Source of the DNA: Actinomadura nitritigenes
Lineage (GTDB): Bacteria > Actinomycetota > Actinomycetes > Streptosporangiales > Streptosporangiaceae
DNA: 64,000 nt
Reading direction: 5' to 3'
Assembly (NCBI RefSeq): GCF_017573545.1
Contig: NZ_JAGEOK010000031.1
Coordinates: forward strand, 62,001-126,000
This document shows, piece after piece, positions 51,670 through 61,133 of the stretch. A program made the translations under genes and the position numbers. Under the pieces are notes generated by a model. That model worked only from the letters and a program-made list of their open reading frames with translations, ran no database searches and was not told the origin of the DNA. The first letter of the stretch is position 1; the number at the start of each line of letters is the position of its first letter.

Positions 51670-53159
51670 TGATCCAGGGCATCGACTACGCGGCGATCGC
51701 GCCGCCGCTGATCGTCGCCGTCGCCGCGCTCGCGCTGCTGCTCGCCGACGCGTTCGACGCCCCGCGCCGCGTCCTCGGCCTGGCCTGCGGCGGAGCGCTC
51801 GCCGCCGCGCTGGTCGCGGTGATCGCGCTGGCGCCCGGCGACCGGCGCGCCACCTTCTGCGTGCCGGACGCGCTGCGCGGCGGCGGCCCCCGCTCCTGCT
51901 CCTACGTCACCGACGACTTCACCCTGCTGTTCCAGGGCCTCGTGCTCGCCGCGGCCCTGGTCGTCGTGCTGCTGTCCCTCCAGGAGATCACCGACGCGCG
52001 GATCCCGGCGGGGGAGTACCACTTCCTGCTGCTGTGCGCGGTGATCGGCGCCCTGACGCTCGTCGCCGCCCGCGACCTCATCCTGCTGCTGGTCGCGCTG
52101 GAGACGCTGTCGCTGCCGGTGTTCGCCCTCGTCGGCCTCCGCCGCTACGACGGCCGCGCGTCCGAGGCCGCGCTCAAGCTGTTCCTCGTCTCCGTCGTCT
52201 CCACCGCGATCATGCTGTTCGGCATCTCGCTGGTGTACGGGACGACCGGCGCCATGCACCTCGACCGGATCGCGCCCGCCCTCGGCCGCGTCCCCGCCGA
52301 CCTGGACCCGGTCGCCGCCGTCGGCGTCGTCCTCCTCCTCGCCGGGTTCGCGTTCAAGGTCGCCGCCGTCCCGTTCCACTTCTGGGCCCCGGACGTCTAC
52401 GAGGGCGCGCCGCTGCCCGTCGCCGCGTTCCTGTCCGTCGTGTCGAAGGCCGCCGGGTTCGCCGGCCTCGCCATCGTCCTCGCCCTGGGGCTCCCCGCGT
52501 ACGGGGACGTCTGGGGGCCGGTGATCGCCGTCCTGGCCGCGCTCACCATGACCCTCGGCAACCTCGTCGCGCTCCGCCAGCGGACCGCGATCCGGCTGCT
52601 GGCCTGGTCGTCCGTCGCCCAGTCCGGCTACATGCTCGCGCCCCTGTCGGTCGGGTCGCACCGCCTCCCCGAGGCCGTCGCCGCCACCACCGCCTACGTC
52701 GCGCTCTACGCCGTCATGAACCTCGGCGCGTTCACCGTGGTCACCGGGTTCGCGCGGCGCCGGCTCGACGGTGCCCGGCCGTACCGCGACACCCTGGACG
52801 GCTACCGCGGCCTCGCCCACCGCAGCCCCGCCACCGCGACCGCCCTGGCGTTCTTCCTCATCTGCCTGGCCGGCCTCCCGCCGGGCGTCATGGGGCTGTT
52901 CGCGAAGGTCGTGGTGTTCCGCGCCACCGTCGCGGGGGGCGTCACCTGGCTCGCCGTGATCATGGCGATCAACACCGCCATCGGCCTGTACTACTACCTC
53001 GCCTGGGCCGTCCGGCTGTTCACCCCGCCGGTCCGCCCGTTCGCCGACCCGCTGCCCGGATGGCCCGTCCGCGCCGCCCTCGCCGCCACCGCCGCCGGAG
53101 CGGTCGTGCTGTCGGTCGCGCCGCAGATCGTCCTCCAGACCGTCTCGGCCGCCACCTAG
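51669..53159 (+). CDS. nuoN2: NADH-quinone oxidoreductase subunit N, second cluster
   Basis: A 496-residue antiporter-like subunit and the last gene of the second nuo cluster. It has L-V-A-L-E-T-L-S-L-P near residue 145, V-P-F-H-F-W-A-P-D-V-Y-E-G-A-P-L-P near 235, and R-Q-R-T-A-I-R-L-L-A-W-S-S-V-A-Q-S-G near 300, where the usual D-L-K-R segment is replaced. The start ATG shares one base with the nuoM stop (TGATG). Confidence 0.93.
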   Translation: MIQGIDYAAIAPPLIVAVAALALLLADAFDAPRRVLGLACGGALAAALVAVIALAPGDRRATFCVPDALRGGGPRSCSYVTDDFTLLFQGLVLAAALVVVLLSLQEITDARIPAGEYHFLLLCAVIGALTLVAARDLILLLVALETLSLPVFALVGLRRYDGRASEAALKLFLVSVVSTAIMLFGISLVYGTTGAMHLDRIAPALGRVPADLDPVAAVGVVLLLAGFAFKVAAVPFHFWAPDVYEGAPLPVAAFLSVVSKAAGFAGLAIVLALGLPAYGDVWGPVIAVLAALTMTLGNLVALRQRTAIRLLAWSSVAQSGYMLAPLSVGSHRLPEAVAATTAYVALYAVMNLGAFTVVTGFARRRLDGARPYRDTLDGYRGLAHRSPATATALAFFLICLAGLPPGVMGLFAKVVVFRATVAGGVTWLAVIMAINTAIGLYYYLAWAVRLFTPPVRPFADPLPGWPVRAALAATAAGAVVLSVAPQIVLQTVSAAT

Positions 53160-53271
53160 CCTGGAAGAGGGGCCACCCGGCCCGGCCGGCGACCGCCCGC
53201 GAAGTCGGGAACGTCGCGGCTGGTCACACCGTTGTTGTTCATGGCGGGTTCGGACGGGGAGGCGGTGAAGA

Positions 53272-54126
53272 GTGCGGTTCAACGGCGTCAGGACGGCGGC
53301 ACTGATCGCCGCGCTGTCGGCATTGATGCTCGCGATCGGCTGGGCGTTCGGCGGCACCGCCGGACTCACCATCGCGCTGGTCATCGCCCTCGGCACCAAC
53401 GGCGTCGCCTACGTCTTCTCCGACCGGATCGCGCTGCACTCCATGCGCGCCCACCCCGTCGGCGAGGTCGAGGCGCCGATGCTCTACCGGCTCGTCCGCG
53501 AGCTGTCGACCACCGCCCGCCAGCCCATGCCGCGGCTGTACGTCTCCGAGACCCGCCAGCCGAACGCGTTCGCCACCGGCCGCAACCCGCGCAACGCCGC
53601 CGTCTGCTGCACCCGCGGCATCCTCCGCATGCTGGACGAGCGGGAACTGCGCGCCGTCCTCGGCCACGAACTCTCGCACGTCTACAACCGCGACATCCTG
53701 ATCTCGTCCGTCGCCGCGGCCATCGCCACCGTGATCACCTACCTGTCGCACCTGGCGATCTTCCTGCCGATCGGGCGGGCGGACGACGACGACGGCCCCG
53801 GCGTCCTCGGCGCCCTGCTCATGCTGGTGCTCGGCCCCGTCGCCGCCGCCGTCGTGCAGATGGCGATCAGCCGCACCCGCGAGTTCGCCGCCGACTCCGC
53901 CGGCGCCCGCCTCACCGGAGACCCGCTCGCCCTCGCGTCCGCCCTCCGCAAGATCGAGGCGGGCACCCAGGCGATGCCGCTGCCGCAGGACCCCGAGCTC
54001 GCCACCACCAGCGCCCTGATGATCGCCAACCCGTTCCGCGGCGCCGGCATCGGCAAGCTGTTCTCCACCCACCCGCCGACCGCCGAGCGCATCGCCCGCC
54101 TCGAACGCATGGCGGGCCGCCGCTAG
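53272..54126 (+). CDS. htpX: HtpX membrane metalloprotease
   Basis: A 284-residue M48-family zinc protease. Two hydrophobic helices lie near residues 8-50, the zinc site H-E-L-S-H is at 132-136 with the third ligand Glu in T-R-E-F-A-A-D-S-A near 205, and a helix pair lies between 145 and 200. It degrades misfolded membrane proteins. GTG start at 53272 with a GGGAGGCGG site. It follows the nuo cluster after 112 bases; from memory, the same order occurs in Streptomyces coelicolor. Confidence 0.92.
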   Translation: MRFNGVRTAALIAALSALMLAIGWAFGGTAGLTIALVIALGTNGVAYVFSDRIALHSMRAHPVGEVEAPMLYRLVRELSTTARQPMPRLYVSETRQPNAFATGRNPRNAAVCCTRGILRMLDERELRAVLGHELSHVYNRDILISSVAAAIATVITYLSHLAIFLPIGRADDDDGPGVLGALLMLVLGPVAAAVVQMAISRTREFAADSAGARLTGDPLALASALRKIEAGTQAMPLPQDPELATTSALMIANPFRGAGIGKLFSTHPPTAERIARLERMAGRR

Positions 54127-54894
54127 CTACGGCGCCGTCAGGACCACCGGGCCGTCCGGCGTGATCGCGATGGTGTGCTCGAAATGCGCGGCCCGGCCGC
54201 CGTCCGCCGTGGCGATCGACCAGCCGTCCGCAAGCAGGCGCGAGTCGTCCGACCCGCCCTCGTGGAACATCGGCTCGATCGCGATCGTCAGGCCCTCCCG
54301 CAGCGGCATCCCCGTTCCCGCCCTGCCCACGTTCGGCACCGGCGGGTCCTCGTGCATCTCCGTTCCGATGCCGTGCCCTCCGCAGCCCCGCAGGATCCCG
54401 AACCCGGCCCTGCGCGCCGTCCGCTCCACCGCGTTCGCGATGTCGCCCATCCGGTTCCCCGGCACGGCCGCCGCGATCGCCCGCTCCAGCGCGGTCTCGG
54501 TCACGTCCAGAAGCCGCCGCCCCGCCTCGTCGCCGGCTCCCACGAAGAACGACACGGCGGCGTCCCCGCAGTACCCGTCGAGCGTCGCCCCGCAGTCGAC
54601 CGAGACCAGATCCCCGTCCGCCAGCACCCGCCCGTCCGGGATGCCGTGCACGACCACGTCATTGACCGACACGCAGATGTTCGCCGGATACGGCACGGGC
54701 GCCCAGCTCGGCTCGTAATGCAGGAACGGCGACGTCGCCCCGTTCTCCTTCAGGATCCGCCCGGCCACCGCGTCCAGCTCCGCCAGCGGCAGCCCCGGCT
54801 CCGCGGCCTCCCGCGTCCCCGCCAGGATCCGGGCCACGACCCGCCCCGCCTCCCGCATGAGCTCCCACTCCCGTGGGCTTCGGTACGTCACCAT
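54127..54894 (-). CDS. map: Type I methionine aminopeptidase
   Basis: About 255 residues from ATG at 54894. All five metal ligands of the pita-bread fold are visible: two Asp in S-V-D-C-G-A and G-Y-C-G-D, His in G-C-G-G-H-G-I-G, Glu in I-E-P-M-F and Glu in H-F-E-H-T-I. It removes the initiator methionine from new proteins. It is probably one of several map genes, since actinomycetes usually have more than one and this copy is away from the ribosomal operon. It is convergent with htpX and their stops abut. Confidence 0.92.
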   Translation of the reverse strand: MVTYRSPREWELMREAGRVVARILAGTREAAEPGLPLAELDAVAGRILKENGATSPFLHYEPSWAPVPYPANICVSVNDVVVHGIPDGRVLADGDLVSVDCGATLDGYCGDAAVSFFVGAGDEAGRRLLDVTETALERAIAAAVPGNRMGDIANAVERTARRAGFGILRGCGGHGIGTEMHEDPPVPNVGRAGTGMPLREGLTIAIEPMFHEGGSDDSRLLADGWSIATADGGRAAHFEHTIAITPDGPVVLTAP

Positions 54895-55023
54895 GGCGGA
54901 GATGGTAATCACACCCCTCACCGACGGCAGCGCGACCGGGGCCAGACCGCCCTCGCCGCCCGCCCCGCACCCTTCTCGGAAACGGAGCGAACCGACGAGC
55001 CCGCCGCCGCGTCATAAACCACG

Positions 55024-55069
55024 AGAGCGCGCCGGCCGCCTCTGCGGGGGAGGCGGCAGGCGCGCTCTC
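55024..55069. terminator. Terminator hairpin between yajQ and map
   Basis: A long imperfect inverted repeat, GAGAGCGCGCC-GGCCGCCTC against GAGGCGG-CAGGCGCGCTCTC, with a short loop. It lies just past the yajQ stop on the minus strand. Confidence 0.75.
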
Positions 55070-55076
55070 ATCTGCT

Positions 55077-55565
55077 CTACCGGTAGTTGACGAACTGGAG
55101 GGCGACGTCCAGGTCCTTGCCCTTCAGCAGGGCGATGACCTGCTGGAGATCGTCCTTCTTCTTCGAGCTCACCCGCAACTCGTCCCCCTGGATCTGGGCC
55201 TTGATCCCCTTCGGCCCCTCATCCCGGACGATCTTGCCGATCTTCTTCGCGTCCTCCTGGGAGATGCCCTCCTTCAGCCCGACGCCCAGCTTGTAGAGCT
55301 TCCCCGACAACCGCGGCTCGCCGGGATCGATCGCCTTCAGCGAGATCCCCCGCTTGACCAGCTTGTCCTTCAGCACGTCGAGCACGGCGTTCGCCCGCTC
55401 CTCGGTGTTCGCCTGGATCTCGATGCTCTCCCCGGACCACTTGATCCCGGCGTCCACGTTCCGGAAGTCGAACCGGTTGGCCACCTCCTTGGCGGCCTGG
55501 TTCAGAGCGTTGTCGACCTCCTGCCGGTCGAGCTTCGAGACGATGTCAAACGAGCTGTCGGCCAT
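55077..55565 (-). CDS. yajQ: YajQ-family nucleotide-binding protein
   Basis: A 162-residue YajQ (UPF0234) protein from ATG at 55565. It begins [19 protein letters not shown] and has two ferredoxin-like halves, with the basic K-A-I-D-P-G-E-P-R and the final V-A-L-Q-F-V-N-Y-R end typical of the family. Members bind nucleotides, including cyclic di-GMP in some bacteria, and RNA. The gene lies beside the tRNA-Tyr gene on the other strand; from memory, S. coelicolor has the same neighbour. Confidence 0.92.
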   Translation of the reverse strand: MADSSFDIVSKLDRQEVDNALNQAAKEVANRFDFRNVDAGIKWSGESIEIQANTEERANAVLDVLKDKLVKRGISLKAIDPGEPRLSGKLYKLGVGLKEGISQEDAKKIGKIVRDEGPKGIKAQIQGDELRVSSKKKDDLQQVIALLKGKDLDVALQFVNYR

Positions 55566-55717
55566 CGCGCACACTTCCCCTCAGCAGCACCTACGCGGTC
55601 CTGAGAGCGTAGCGACTCGCGCCCCGCCCCCGCGGGTCCGCACCGCCCGGCCTCCGATGTCACGACCACGCGCCGCGTCCGCTATTCTTTCCAGTGCCGT
55701 CGCGAGAGCGACGCCAC

Positions 55718-55799
55718 GGCGGGTTGCCCGAGTGGCCAATGGGAGCGGACTGTAAATCCGTCGGCTTAGCCTACGCAGGTTCGAACCCTGCACCCGCCA
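55718..55799 (+). tRNA. tRNA-Tyr (GTA anticodon)
   Basis: A class II tRNA. The 7-base acceptor stem GGCGGGT/ACCCGCC (55718-55724 and 55792-55798) carries discriminator A at 55799. The anticodon GTA is at 55752-55754, and a long variable arm follows. The T-loop is GTTCGAACC-like. CCA is not encoded directly after it. The integrase of the element that follows probably recombines within the 3' half of this gene, leaving it intact. Confidence 0.93.
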
Positions 55800-55805
55800 C
55801 ACCAC

Positions 55806-55849
55806 GCGAAACGGCCTCTGACCAGGCACAACGGTCAGGGGCCGTTCGC
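55806..55849. terminator. Hairpin after tRNA-Tyr
   Basis: GCGAAACGGCCTCTGACC pairs with GGTCAGGGGCCGTTCGC apart from a mismatch and one bulged base. It lies 6 bases past the tRNA, in the same direction. Confidence 0.75.
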
Positions 55850-56011
55850 ATTTCCAAGATCCCCCAGGTGCAGCGAGACGCCACCGAACGCCCCCGGATG
55901 TCACCGGTCCCGGAATATACGCGGAATGACTCCGAGCCCGTTCTCGCAGGTCGCACCGGGAAAGCCGAAGGGGCTCCGGCGCGAACCAGAGCCCCCACAG
56001 CGTAGGCATGA

Positions 56012-57412
56012 TCAGTCGTCGAGCGCATCGTCGATCCGCTGGTTCGCCCGATCATGCTGACCGAGGATGCACTTGGCGTAGACCTGCAACAGCACCTTGA
56101 CGCTGTGCCCCGCCCGCTCGGCGACCTCGGTGGCCGGCACCCCGGAGTTGAGCCACAGCGACACCCCCGCGTGCCGCAGGTCGTAAGGCCGCCGAGCCAG
56201 GGGAGAGGCGACCTGTTCCGGCGTGAACGCCAGAGCCCGAGTCGCCGCCCAGACGTCCCCGTAGGCGGTGGACCCGACGATGCCACCCCGCTCGGTCTGG
56301 AAGATCCGCCCATCGTCCGCCGTCCCGAACTCGGCGATGTGCTCCCGGAGGATCTCCACTAGGACCGGCGGGATCGGAACCGTCCGAACCTCGGCCAGCG
56401 GACGAAGCTTGAGCCCGCGCTGTTCATGGGTCTTGCCGCTGTTCGTCCAGCGCGAGCCCGTTTCGGGCAGCGAGCGCGTCAGGACAAGGCGCCCCCAGCC
56501 AGTTGCCGGAAGATGGCAGTCGTCCTTGAGTAGCGCCACCGCCTCAGCCGGACGAAGCGCCGCGTAGTACATGCAGCCGTACAGCGCCCGCAGCCGCCGG
56601 CCCCGCCCCCGCTTGCCGACATAGGTGACCGCCGTCAGGCACTCCCGCATCTGACGAGGCCCGATCACCACGCGCCAGTCCACCTCTTCGGCGAGCTTGG
56701 GCGGAGACCACTTGACCTTGTCGATCGGGTTCCGGTCGAACTCCTCAAGCTCGACCGCGTACTCGAAGGCGTTGTAGAGGACCGCCCGCTTACGCGCCAC
56801 CGTCGCGGCCGCCGCCGGTTTGCCGTCCAGCCGACGAGAGAGCGCGTTGAGCGCCGCCCGGACATTGGCAGGCTTGGCGACCTCCGGCATGTCCAGCGAC
56901 GCCTTCTCCAGCCACGAGAGCGCCTCAGCGATCTCGACCGGCCGCCGCTTCTCCCGATCCTGCGGAGCCAGGTAGTACGCCCGCAGCGCCCGCCGCAGGA
57001 GTTCCGCCTCAGGGGCTTCCGGAGCGTCCTCCCGCACGAGTGCCGGAGAGACCGTCGCGATCGTCTCGGTGAGCCCGTCACGGCTGTTGGGGGCCGCCCC
57101 CTGCCACTTCATGTCGATGTAGGCCCGGCTGAACTCCAGCCACGTGCGTGCAGGCTTCTCCGCCGTCTTGCTCGGGAGCATGGACAGCGGCAAGCCGGAC
57201 TCGACGTCGAACTCTTCACCGTTCTTCGCCGCCTGCCGCAGGTCGGACAGGAAGTTCTTCCCCTGCGTCGACCGCTGGAAGGTCTGCGACTTCTCCCGCC
57301 CGCCGACCGTCCACCGCACCGTGTACGAGATGACCTTGCCGGGCTTGCTCGACCTCGCCCCGGCCTTGTTCGGGCGGATCTCCCAGAACTTGACCTTGTA
57401 CGACGTCGTCAC
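56012..57412 (-). CDS. AICE tyrosine recombinase (integrase)
   Basis: A 466-residue phage-type integrase. The N-terminal AP2-like and SAM-like arm-binding domain (residues ~1-210) is followed by the catalytic domain with R in A-A-L-R-P-A-E-A, H-x-x-R as L-R-H-A-G-V-S-L near 415, then A-G-H-S and the nucleophile Tyr in L-L-Q-V-Y-A-K. It integrates and excises the element at tRNA-Tyr. The GTG start overlaps the excisionase stop by 4 bases and has a good AGGAGG site. Transcription runs toward the tRNA. Confidence 0.92.
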   Translation of the reverse strand: MTTSYKVKFWEIRPNKAGARSSKPGKVISYTVRWTVGGREKSQTFQRSTQGKNFLSDLRQAAKNGEEFDVESGLPLSMLPSKTAEKPARTWLEFSRAYIDMKWQGAAPNSRDGLTETIATVSPALVREDAPEAPEAELLRRALRAYYLAPQDREKRRPVEIAEALSWLEKASLDMPEVAKPANVRAALNALSRRLDGKPAAAATVARKRAVLYNAFEYAVELEEFDRNPIDKVKWSPPKLAEEVDWRVVIGPRQMRECLTAVTYVGKRGRGRRLRALYGCMYYAALRPAEAVALLKDDCHLPATGWGRLVLTRSLPETGSRWTNSGKTHEQRGLKLRPLAEVRTVPIPPVLVEILREHIAEFGTADDGRIFQTERGGIVGSTAYGDVWAATRALAFTPEQVASPLARRPYDLRHAGVSLWLNSGVPATEVAERAGHSVKVLLQVYAKCILGQHDRANQRIDDALDD

Positions 57413-57603
57413 GCCGCCTCCTGGAGGGTGCAGAGCCAGCGCATCAGCTCACTGCGCCAGATGCGAAGCTCGTTGTTCGGGAGCTTGAGCGCTTCGGGCG
57501 CCTTGCCAAGCTCGCGCCAGCGGTAGAAGGTCCGCTCGGACACGCCGCCGAGTTCTTCGAGGACCTGGGCGACGGTCAGGAGTTCATCCCGCCGAGTGCT
57601 CAC
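57409..57603 (-). CDS. Excisionase-like helix-turn-helix protein
   Basis: A 64-residue winged-helix protein of the AlpA/Xis MerR-like type: L-T-V-A-Q-V-L-E-E-L-G-G-V-S-E-R-T-F-Y-R-W. It bends DNA and directs the integrase toward excision. It starts with GTG and overlaps the Rep stop upstream and the integrase start downstream by 4 bases each, so Rep, Xis and Int are one coupled unit. Confidence 0.85.
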   Translation of the reverse strand: MSTRRDELLTVAQVLEELGGVSERTFYRWRELGKAPEALKLPNNELRIWRSELMRWLCTLQEAA

Positions 57604-59288
57604 GCTGCTGCCTCCGCAGTTGCCGAAAGTTCGGGAGTGGTGTTCTGTGTCGCGGCGTCGAGCTGGCGGCGCCGTTGGATGCGTTCGTTGATCAGGAGCA
57701 GGAGCCGATGCTCGGTCGGTCTCACGTCGGGGTCGCCAGGCCCCGCGCGTTCCCAGACGTAGGCCGCTTGTGGGTCGGCCGGGTTGGAGACGGGGATGCC
57801 TGCCTCAGCCAGGCGAGCCAGCGCCCACGCCTTCCGATCCGCTTTGTGATCGGCGAGCGTCTTGCCCGACCACTTGCGGGAGACCAGGACGCGACGGCCG
57901 CCGTAGCCAAGGTGTTCGCGTCGGTGTGCCTTGCCCTTGCAGTAGCCGGGCGTCATCCCTTTGCGGGGGTTCTTGGGCTGGACGCCGTAACGCAGCCAGT
58001 TCGCGCACGTCGGCGAACACGGCTCGTAGCGGAGTGCTTCGGCCATCCGGTCGACGTGCTCACGCTGCGCGGGAGTCTCGGCCTGGTGGCATTCGGAGAC
58101 GCCTTTGACCAGGTACTTGGTCAGGTAGCCGATGCAGCGTCGCGAGTCTGCGGAGTCGGCGAGGACGCCTTGTGCGTCGATCTGGCGTCCGAAGCGGACC
58201 ACGTGCAGGGGTTCGGCGTCCTCGTCCAGGCCGATCGCGTCCAGCGCGTCATCCCAGGTCGGGAGGACTTCGCCGGTTGCGGGGTCGAGGTAGCCGCTGT
58301 TCTCGCCCGCAGCCTCATCCCAGACCGGCAGCCGATCCCCGGAGTAGACGACGCGATCCGTCGAGGGCCACCACACCTGGTGATACGTGGCCGCCACGAC
58401 CTGACGCAGTTCCGCGCGGGAGATGGTCCCGCGGATCGCCATGTGAAGGTGCGGAGCCAACCGCCGCTGCGGCTCAACGGCAGCGAAGTACTGCACGTCA
58501 TACCCGACGAACCGGCGCAGGTTCTGCACGAACCGGTCCACCAGCTTGGAGAAGTGCAGCGCATCGCGAGCGGCGCGCGTGTAGTCGTAGGTGGCCGGGT
58601 CGACCGGCGTACCGTCCGAGCGGACCCGCCCGTAGGAGTCCAGGGTCAGGGTCAGGAAGATGGACGGCCGGAACGTCTTGCCGTCCTTGCCCCGGAAGAC
58701 CTTGCCGACGGTGCGGGAGTCGACCGGACGCCGAGGAAGGTCCGGCGCGTCCTGCCGCCGCCGGGTGGAACGGGTCCGCCGGCCCCTGGCATCCTCACCC
58801 GTCTTGAGCGACCCCCGCACCCCGGTGCGCTCGATCTCGATATCCAGGTCCCGCACCACGGCATCCCAGAACTCCGGGCCTTCCCCGTCCGCCGTACCGT
58901 CCTCGGCGGCGCGGTCACAGGCCGCCTGTGCCTGCGACCGCAGTTCCATCCACGCCCGCTGTTCCTCATCCGGGTCAGCGCGCGTGATGACGGGTTCCTC
59001 GGCCAGGTGCCACCCCTGCCGACACTGCACCGCCCGAAGCTTGCGCTTCCGCTCGGCACACGAGGGACACACGCTCGCCAGGGTGTGGCCGCACGGGACG
59101 TAGACCACTTCGGCTGCACCGGTGTGCAGGTCGACCCGCCGCATGGGAACCGGCCGGACGCACACGCCGTGTTCGACCGCGACCGCTTCCAGCACACCCC
59201 GCGCCAGCGGAGCGAGGGTCTTGACCACCGGTTCCGACGTCGATTCAGCCGCGGGGGTCTGCGAGCCGTCCAGGGAGAGCTGTGTCAC
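57600..59288 (-). CDS. AICE replication initiator (RepSA-like)
   Basis: A 562-residue initiator for rolling-circle replication of the excised element. A zinc-binding patch (C-P-S-C-A) lies near residue 73. The HUH metal motif appears as A-P-H-L-H-M-A-I-R near 286, and a tyrosine-containing Y-L-T-K-Y-L-V-K-G lies near 385 where the catalytic Tyr is expected. This matches the RepSA type of pSAM2. It overlaps traB upstream and xis downstream by 4 bases. Confidence 0.88.
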   Translation of the reverse strand: MTQLSLDGSQTPAAESTSEPVVKTLAPLARGVLEAVAVEHGVCVRPVPMRRVDLHTGAAEVVYVPCGHTLASVCPSCAERKRKLRAVQCRQGWHLAEEPVITRADPDEEQRAWMELRSQAQAACDRAAEDGTADGEGPEFWDAVVRDLDIEIERTGVRGSLKTGEDARGRRTRSTRRRQDAPDLPRRPVDSRTVGKVFRGKDGKTFRPSIFLTLTLDSYGRVRSDGTPVDPATYDYTRAARDALHFSKLVDRFVQNLRRFVGYDVQYFAAVEPQRRLAPHLHMAIRGTISRAELRQVVAATYHQVWWPSTDRVVYSGDRLPVWDEAAGENSGYLDPATGEVLPTWDDALDAIGLDEDAEPLHVVRFGRQIDAQGVLADSADSRRCIGYLTKYLVKGVSECHQAETPAQREHVDRMAEALRYEPCSPTCANWLRYGVQPKNPRKGMTPGYCKGKAHRREHLGYGGRRVLVSRKWSGKTLADHKADRKAWALARLAEAGIPVSNPADPQAAYVWERAGPGDPDVRPTEHRLLLLINERIQRRRQLDAATQNTTPELSATAEAAA

Positions 59289-60751
59289 GCGGCCTCCCCG
59301 GCATTGAGGACGGGGAGCCCGAAGGCGACCATGTCGCGGATGTCGTCGTCGGAGACGTACGCGGCCCGGACGCGGACCGGATCGGGGACGGTCTCCAGCC
59401 GGACGAACCCGACCCCCGCACCGATCTCCGGAACCGACGAGATCTGGTCAGCGAGCGCGCCACGGTCGCGGGCACCATCGCCCAACACCATGTCGACCTG
59501 TTCGTCTTCATCCAGCCGCAGCGCGATCCGGTCGGGGAACAGGTTACGAAGGTTGTTGACCTCTTTCCGCGCGTCCTGCTGCGCCCCGATCACGCAGTAC
59601 CCCACCGACCGCCCCTGCGAGGTCAGCACGGCAAGCGCCGACTCGGCCCGCTTTCTCAGGTCGCGTTCGGGGCAGTACGCGGTCAGGAACGCCAGCTCAT
59701 CCACGATCACGACCCGGAACGGATGCTCGTGCGTCGGCGTGAACGAGCGGGTCACTCCGGCGAACTGTTCGGCGCGTGCGTTCATGTTCTCGGCCGCGGC
59801 CTCCAGGAGCTCGACCATGCCGCCTTTGGGGTCATCGCTGTAGCGGCCGTAGCGCTCGAAGAGGGGGCGGCCGAAGGACAGTTCCATGCGCTTGGGGTCG
59901 ACCGCCCAGACCTCGACCAGTCCGGCGAGCATCAGCGGCAGAAGTGCGCGGACCGTCGACCAGATCACCGAGCCCTTGCCGGCACCGGTGGCGCCCGCGA
60001 TGAGCACGTGCGTCCCGAGGAGCCGCAGCCGCCACGGTGAGCCGTCCTCGGTTCGTCCGATCTCCAGCGCCCGCAGGTCGACGTCCGCAGCGTCGGGGAC
60101 GGGCAGGGCGGGGATCGGGACGGCGAGGGCATCTTTGCGGACGAACTCCAGCCAGAGCCGTCCCGGACGGTCCCCCTCCCGGACCCGGACCAGGGTCGCG
60201 CCGAACCCGTGCGCGAGGTTGACCGCGACCCGTTCCCACGCGTCCGGTGCCTGCCCTTTGAGCATCTTCACCAGGACGCGGTCCGAGGTCGGGCCGCAGC
60301 GGACCCGGACGAGAGAGGGCAGGTACTCGCGGCCTTTGTGGACTTTGGTGAGTCCGGCGGTGACGAGGACGGGTTGCCAGTCGCGGCGGTAGACCATCGC
60401 CAGCCGCCACCGGGCACGGGCCGGACGAGCGGCGTAGCGGACGAAGGACGGACGGTCCAGCGCCGCCCACACGGCCAGGCCGACCGCGACGAGGACCATG
60501 ACGACGAGCGGGACGGCCCAGCCGTACCGGACGCCGAGCCAGCCGAGCCCACCGGCGATGGAGACGGGGACGATGTTGCGGACCAGGAACACCACCGTCC
60601 GGACGGCGGTGCGGACGAGGTTGACGAGCAGCACCAGGCCCTCGGGCATGTGCCAGACCGGAGGCGCCCACTTGGGCGCCGCGAACGGGTCACGCTGCGC
60701 CTCAACGGCGACGTTCTCACCAGGGCCGAGCTTGCGGAACTCCCAGGACAT
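59285..60751 (-). CDS. FtsK/SpoIIIE-type DNA translocase (TraB/TraSA-like)
   Basis: A 488-residue protein with two or three N-terminal helices (around residues 40-90: V-V-F-L-V, A-G-G-L-G-W-L-G, L-V-V-M-V-L-V-A-V-G) and a RecA-like motor. The Walker A site is G-A-T-G-A-G-K-G-S near 255 and Walker B is V-V-I-V-D-E-L-A-F near 350. In actinomycetes such proteins move double-stranded DNA between hyphae. The final 4 bases overlap the Rep start. A hairpin (60799-60831) lies before its start. Confidence 0.88.
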   Translation of the reverse strand: MSWEFRKLGPGENVAVEAQRDPFAAPKWAPPVWHMPEGLVLLVNLVRTAVRTVVFLVRNIVPVSIAGGLGWLGVRYGWAVPLVVMVLVAVGLAVWAALDRPSFVRYAARPARARWRLAMVYRRDWQPVLVTAGLTKVHKGREYLPSLVRVRCGPTSDRVLVKMLKGQAPDAWERVAVNLAHGFGATLVRVREGDRPGRLWLEFVRKDALAVPIPALPVPDAADVDLRALEIGRTEDGSPWRLRLLGTHVLIAGATGAGKGSVIWSTVRALLPLMLAGLVEVWAVDPKRMELSFGRPLFERYGRYSDDPKGGMVELLEAAAENMNARAEQFAGVTRSFTPTHEHPFRVVIVDELAFLTAYCPERDLRKRAESALAVLTSQGRSVGYCVIGAQQDARKEVNNLRNLFPDRIALRLDEDEQVDMVLGDGARDRGALADQISSVPEIGAGVGFVRLETVPDPVRVRAAYVSDDDIRDMVAFGLPVLNAGEAA

Positions 60752-60798
60752 AGCCTGGACACCTCTTCTCTTTCGAGCCTTTGAGGGGGAGGAGAAGC

Positions 60799-60831
60799 GG
60801 GGCGGCCGGAGGTACCAGCTCCAGCCGCCCC
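60799..60831. terminator. Hairpin between the small AICE ORFs and the translocase gene
   Basis: GGGGCGGC...GCCGCCCC (60799-60806 and 60824-60831) with inner GGAG/CTCC. It could attenuate read-through from the Pra-like operon into the transfer and replication genes, keeping them low until needed. Confidence 0.5.
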
Positions 60832-60845
60832 ACCCATTTCGGGGG

Positions 60846-61133
60846 TCAGGCCGCCGTGTTGGTGATGAGCGCGTGGAGCCGCTCGACCTCGGCCGCGTAC
60901 GTCGCGAACGACTCGGCGAGTTGGCGCGCGACCTGGACGTCTCCGGCGGTCGGGGAGTTCGGGTCGGTCGGGGTGATGATTACGTCGGCGCCCGCGTGCG
61001 TGAACGAGATCTGTGCCCGGTCACGGCCCGAGCCGCACAGTACCGACAGCGAGTCGTCCGGGTGCATGTGCACCGTGATCCGCGCCGACCCGTCCGGCTC
61101 CACCGTGACCGTGGTGTAGGAGTAGGCGCCCAT
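60846..61133 (-). CDS. Small AICE protein, function unknown
   Basis: A 95-residue ORF beginning M-G-A-Y-S-Y-T-T-V-T-V-E-P-D-G-S-A, a beta-rich front half with a single Cys near 33, and a helical C-terminus (V-A-R-Q-L-A-E-S-F-A-T-Y-A-A-E-V-E-R-L). It shares one base with the stop of the Pra-like gene. It is possibly a regulator or a spread-type accessory; no firm family. Confidence 0.6.
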   Translation of the reverse strand: MGAYSYTTVTVEPDGSARITVHMHPDDSLSVLCGSGRDRAQISFTHAGADVIITPTDPNSPTAGDVQVARQLAESFATYAAEVERLHALITNTAA

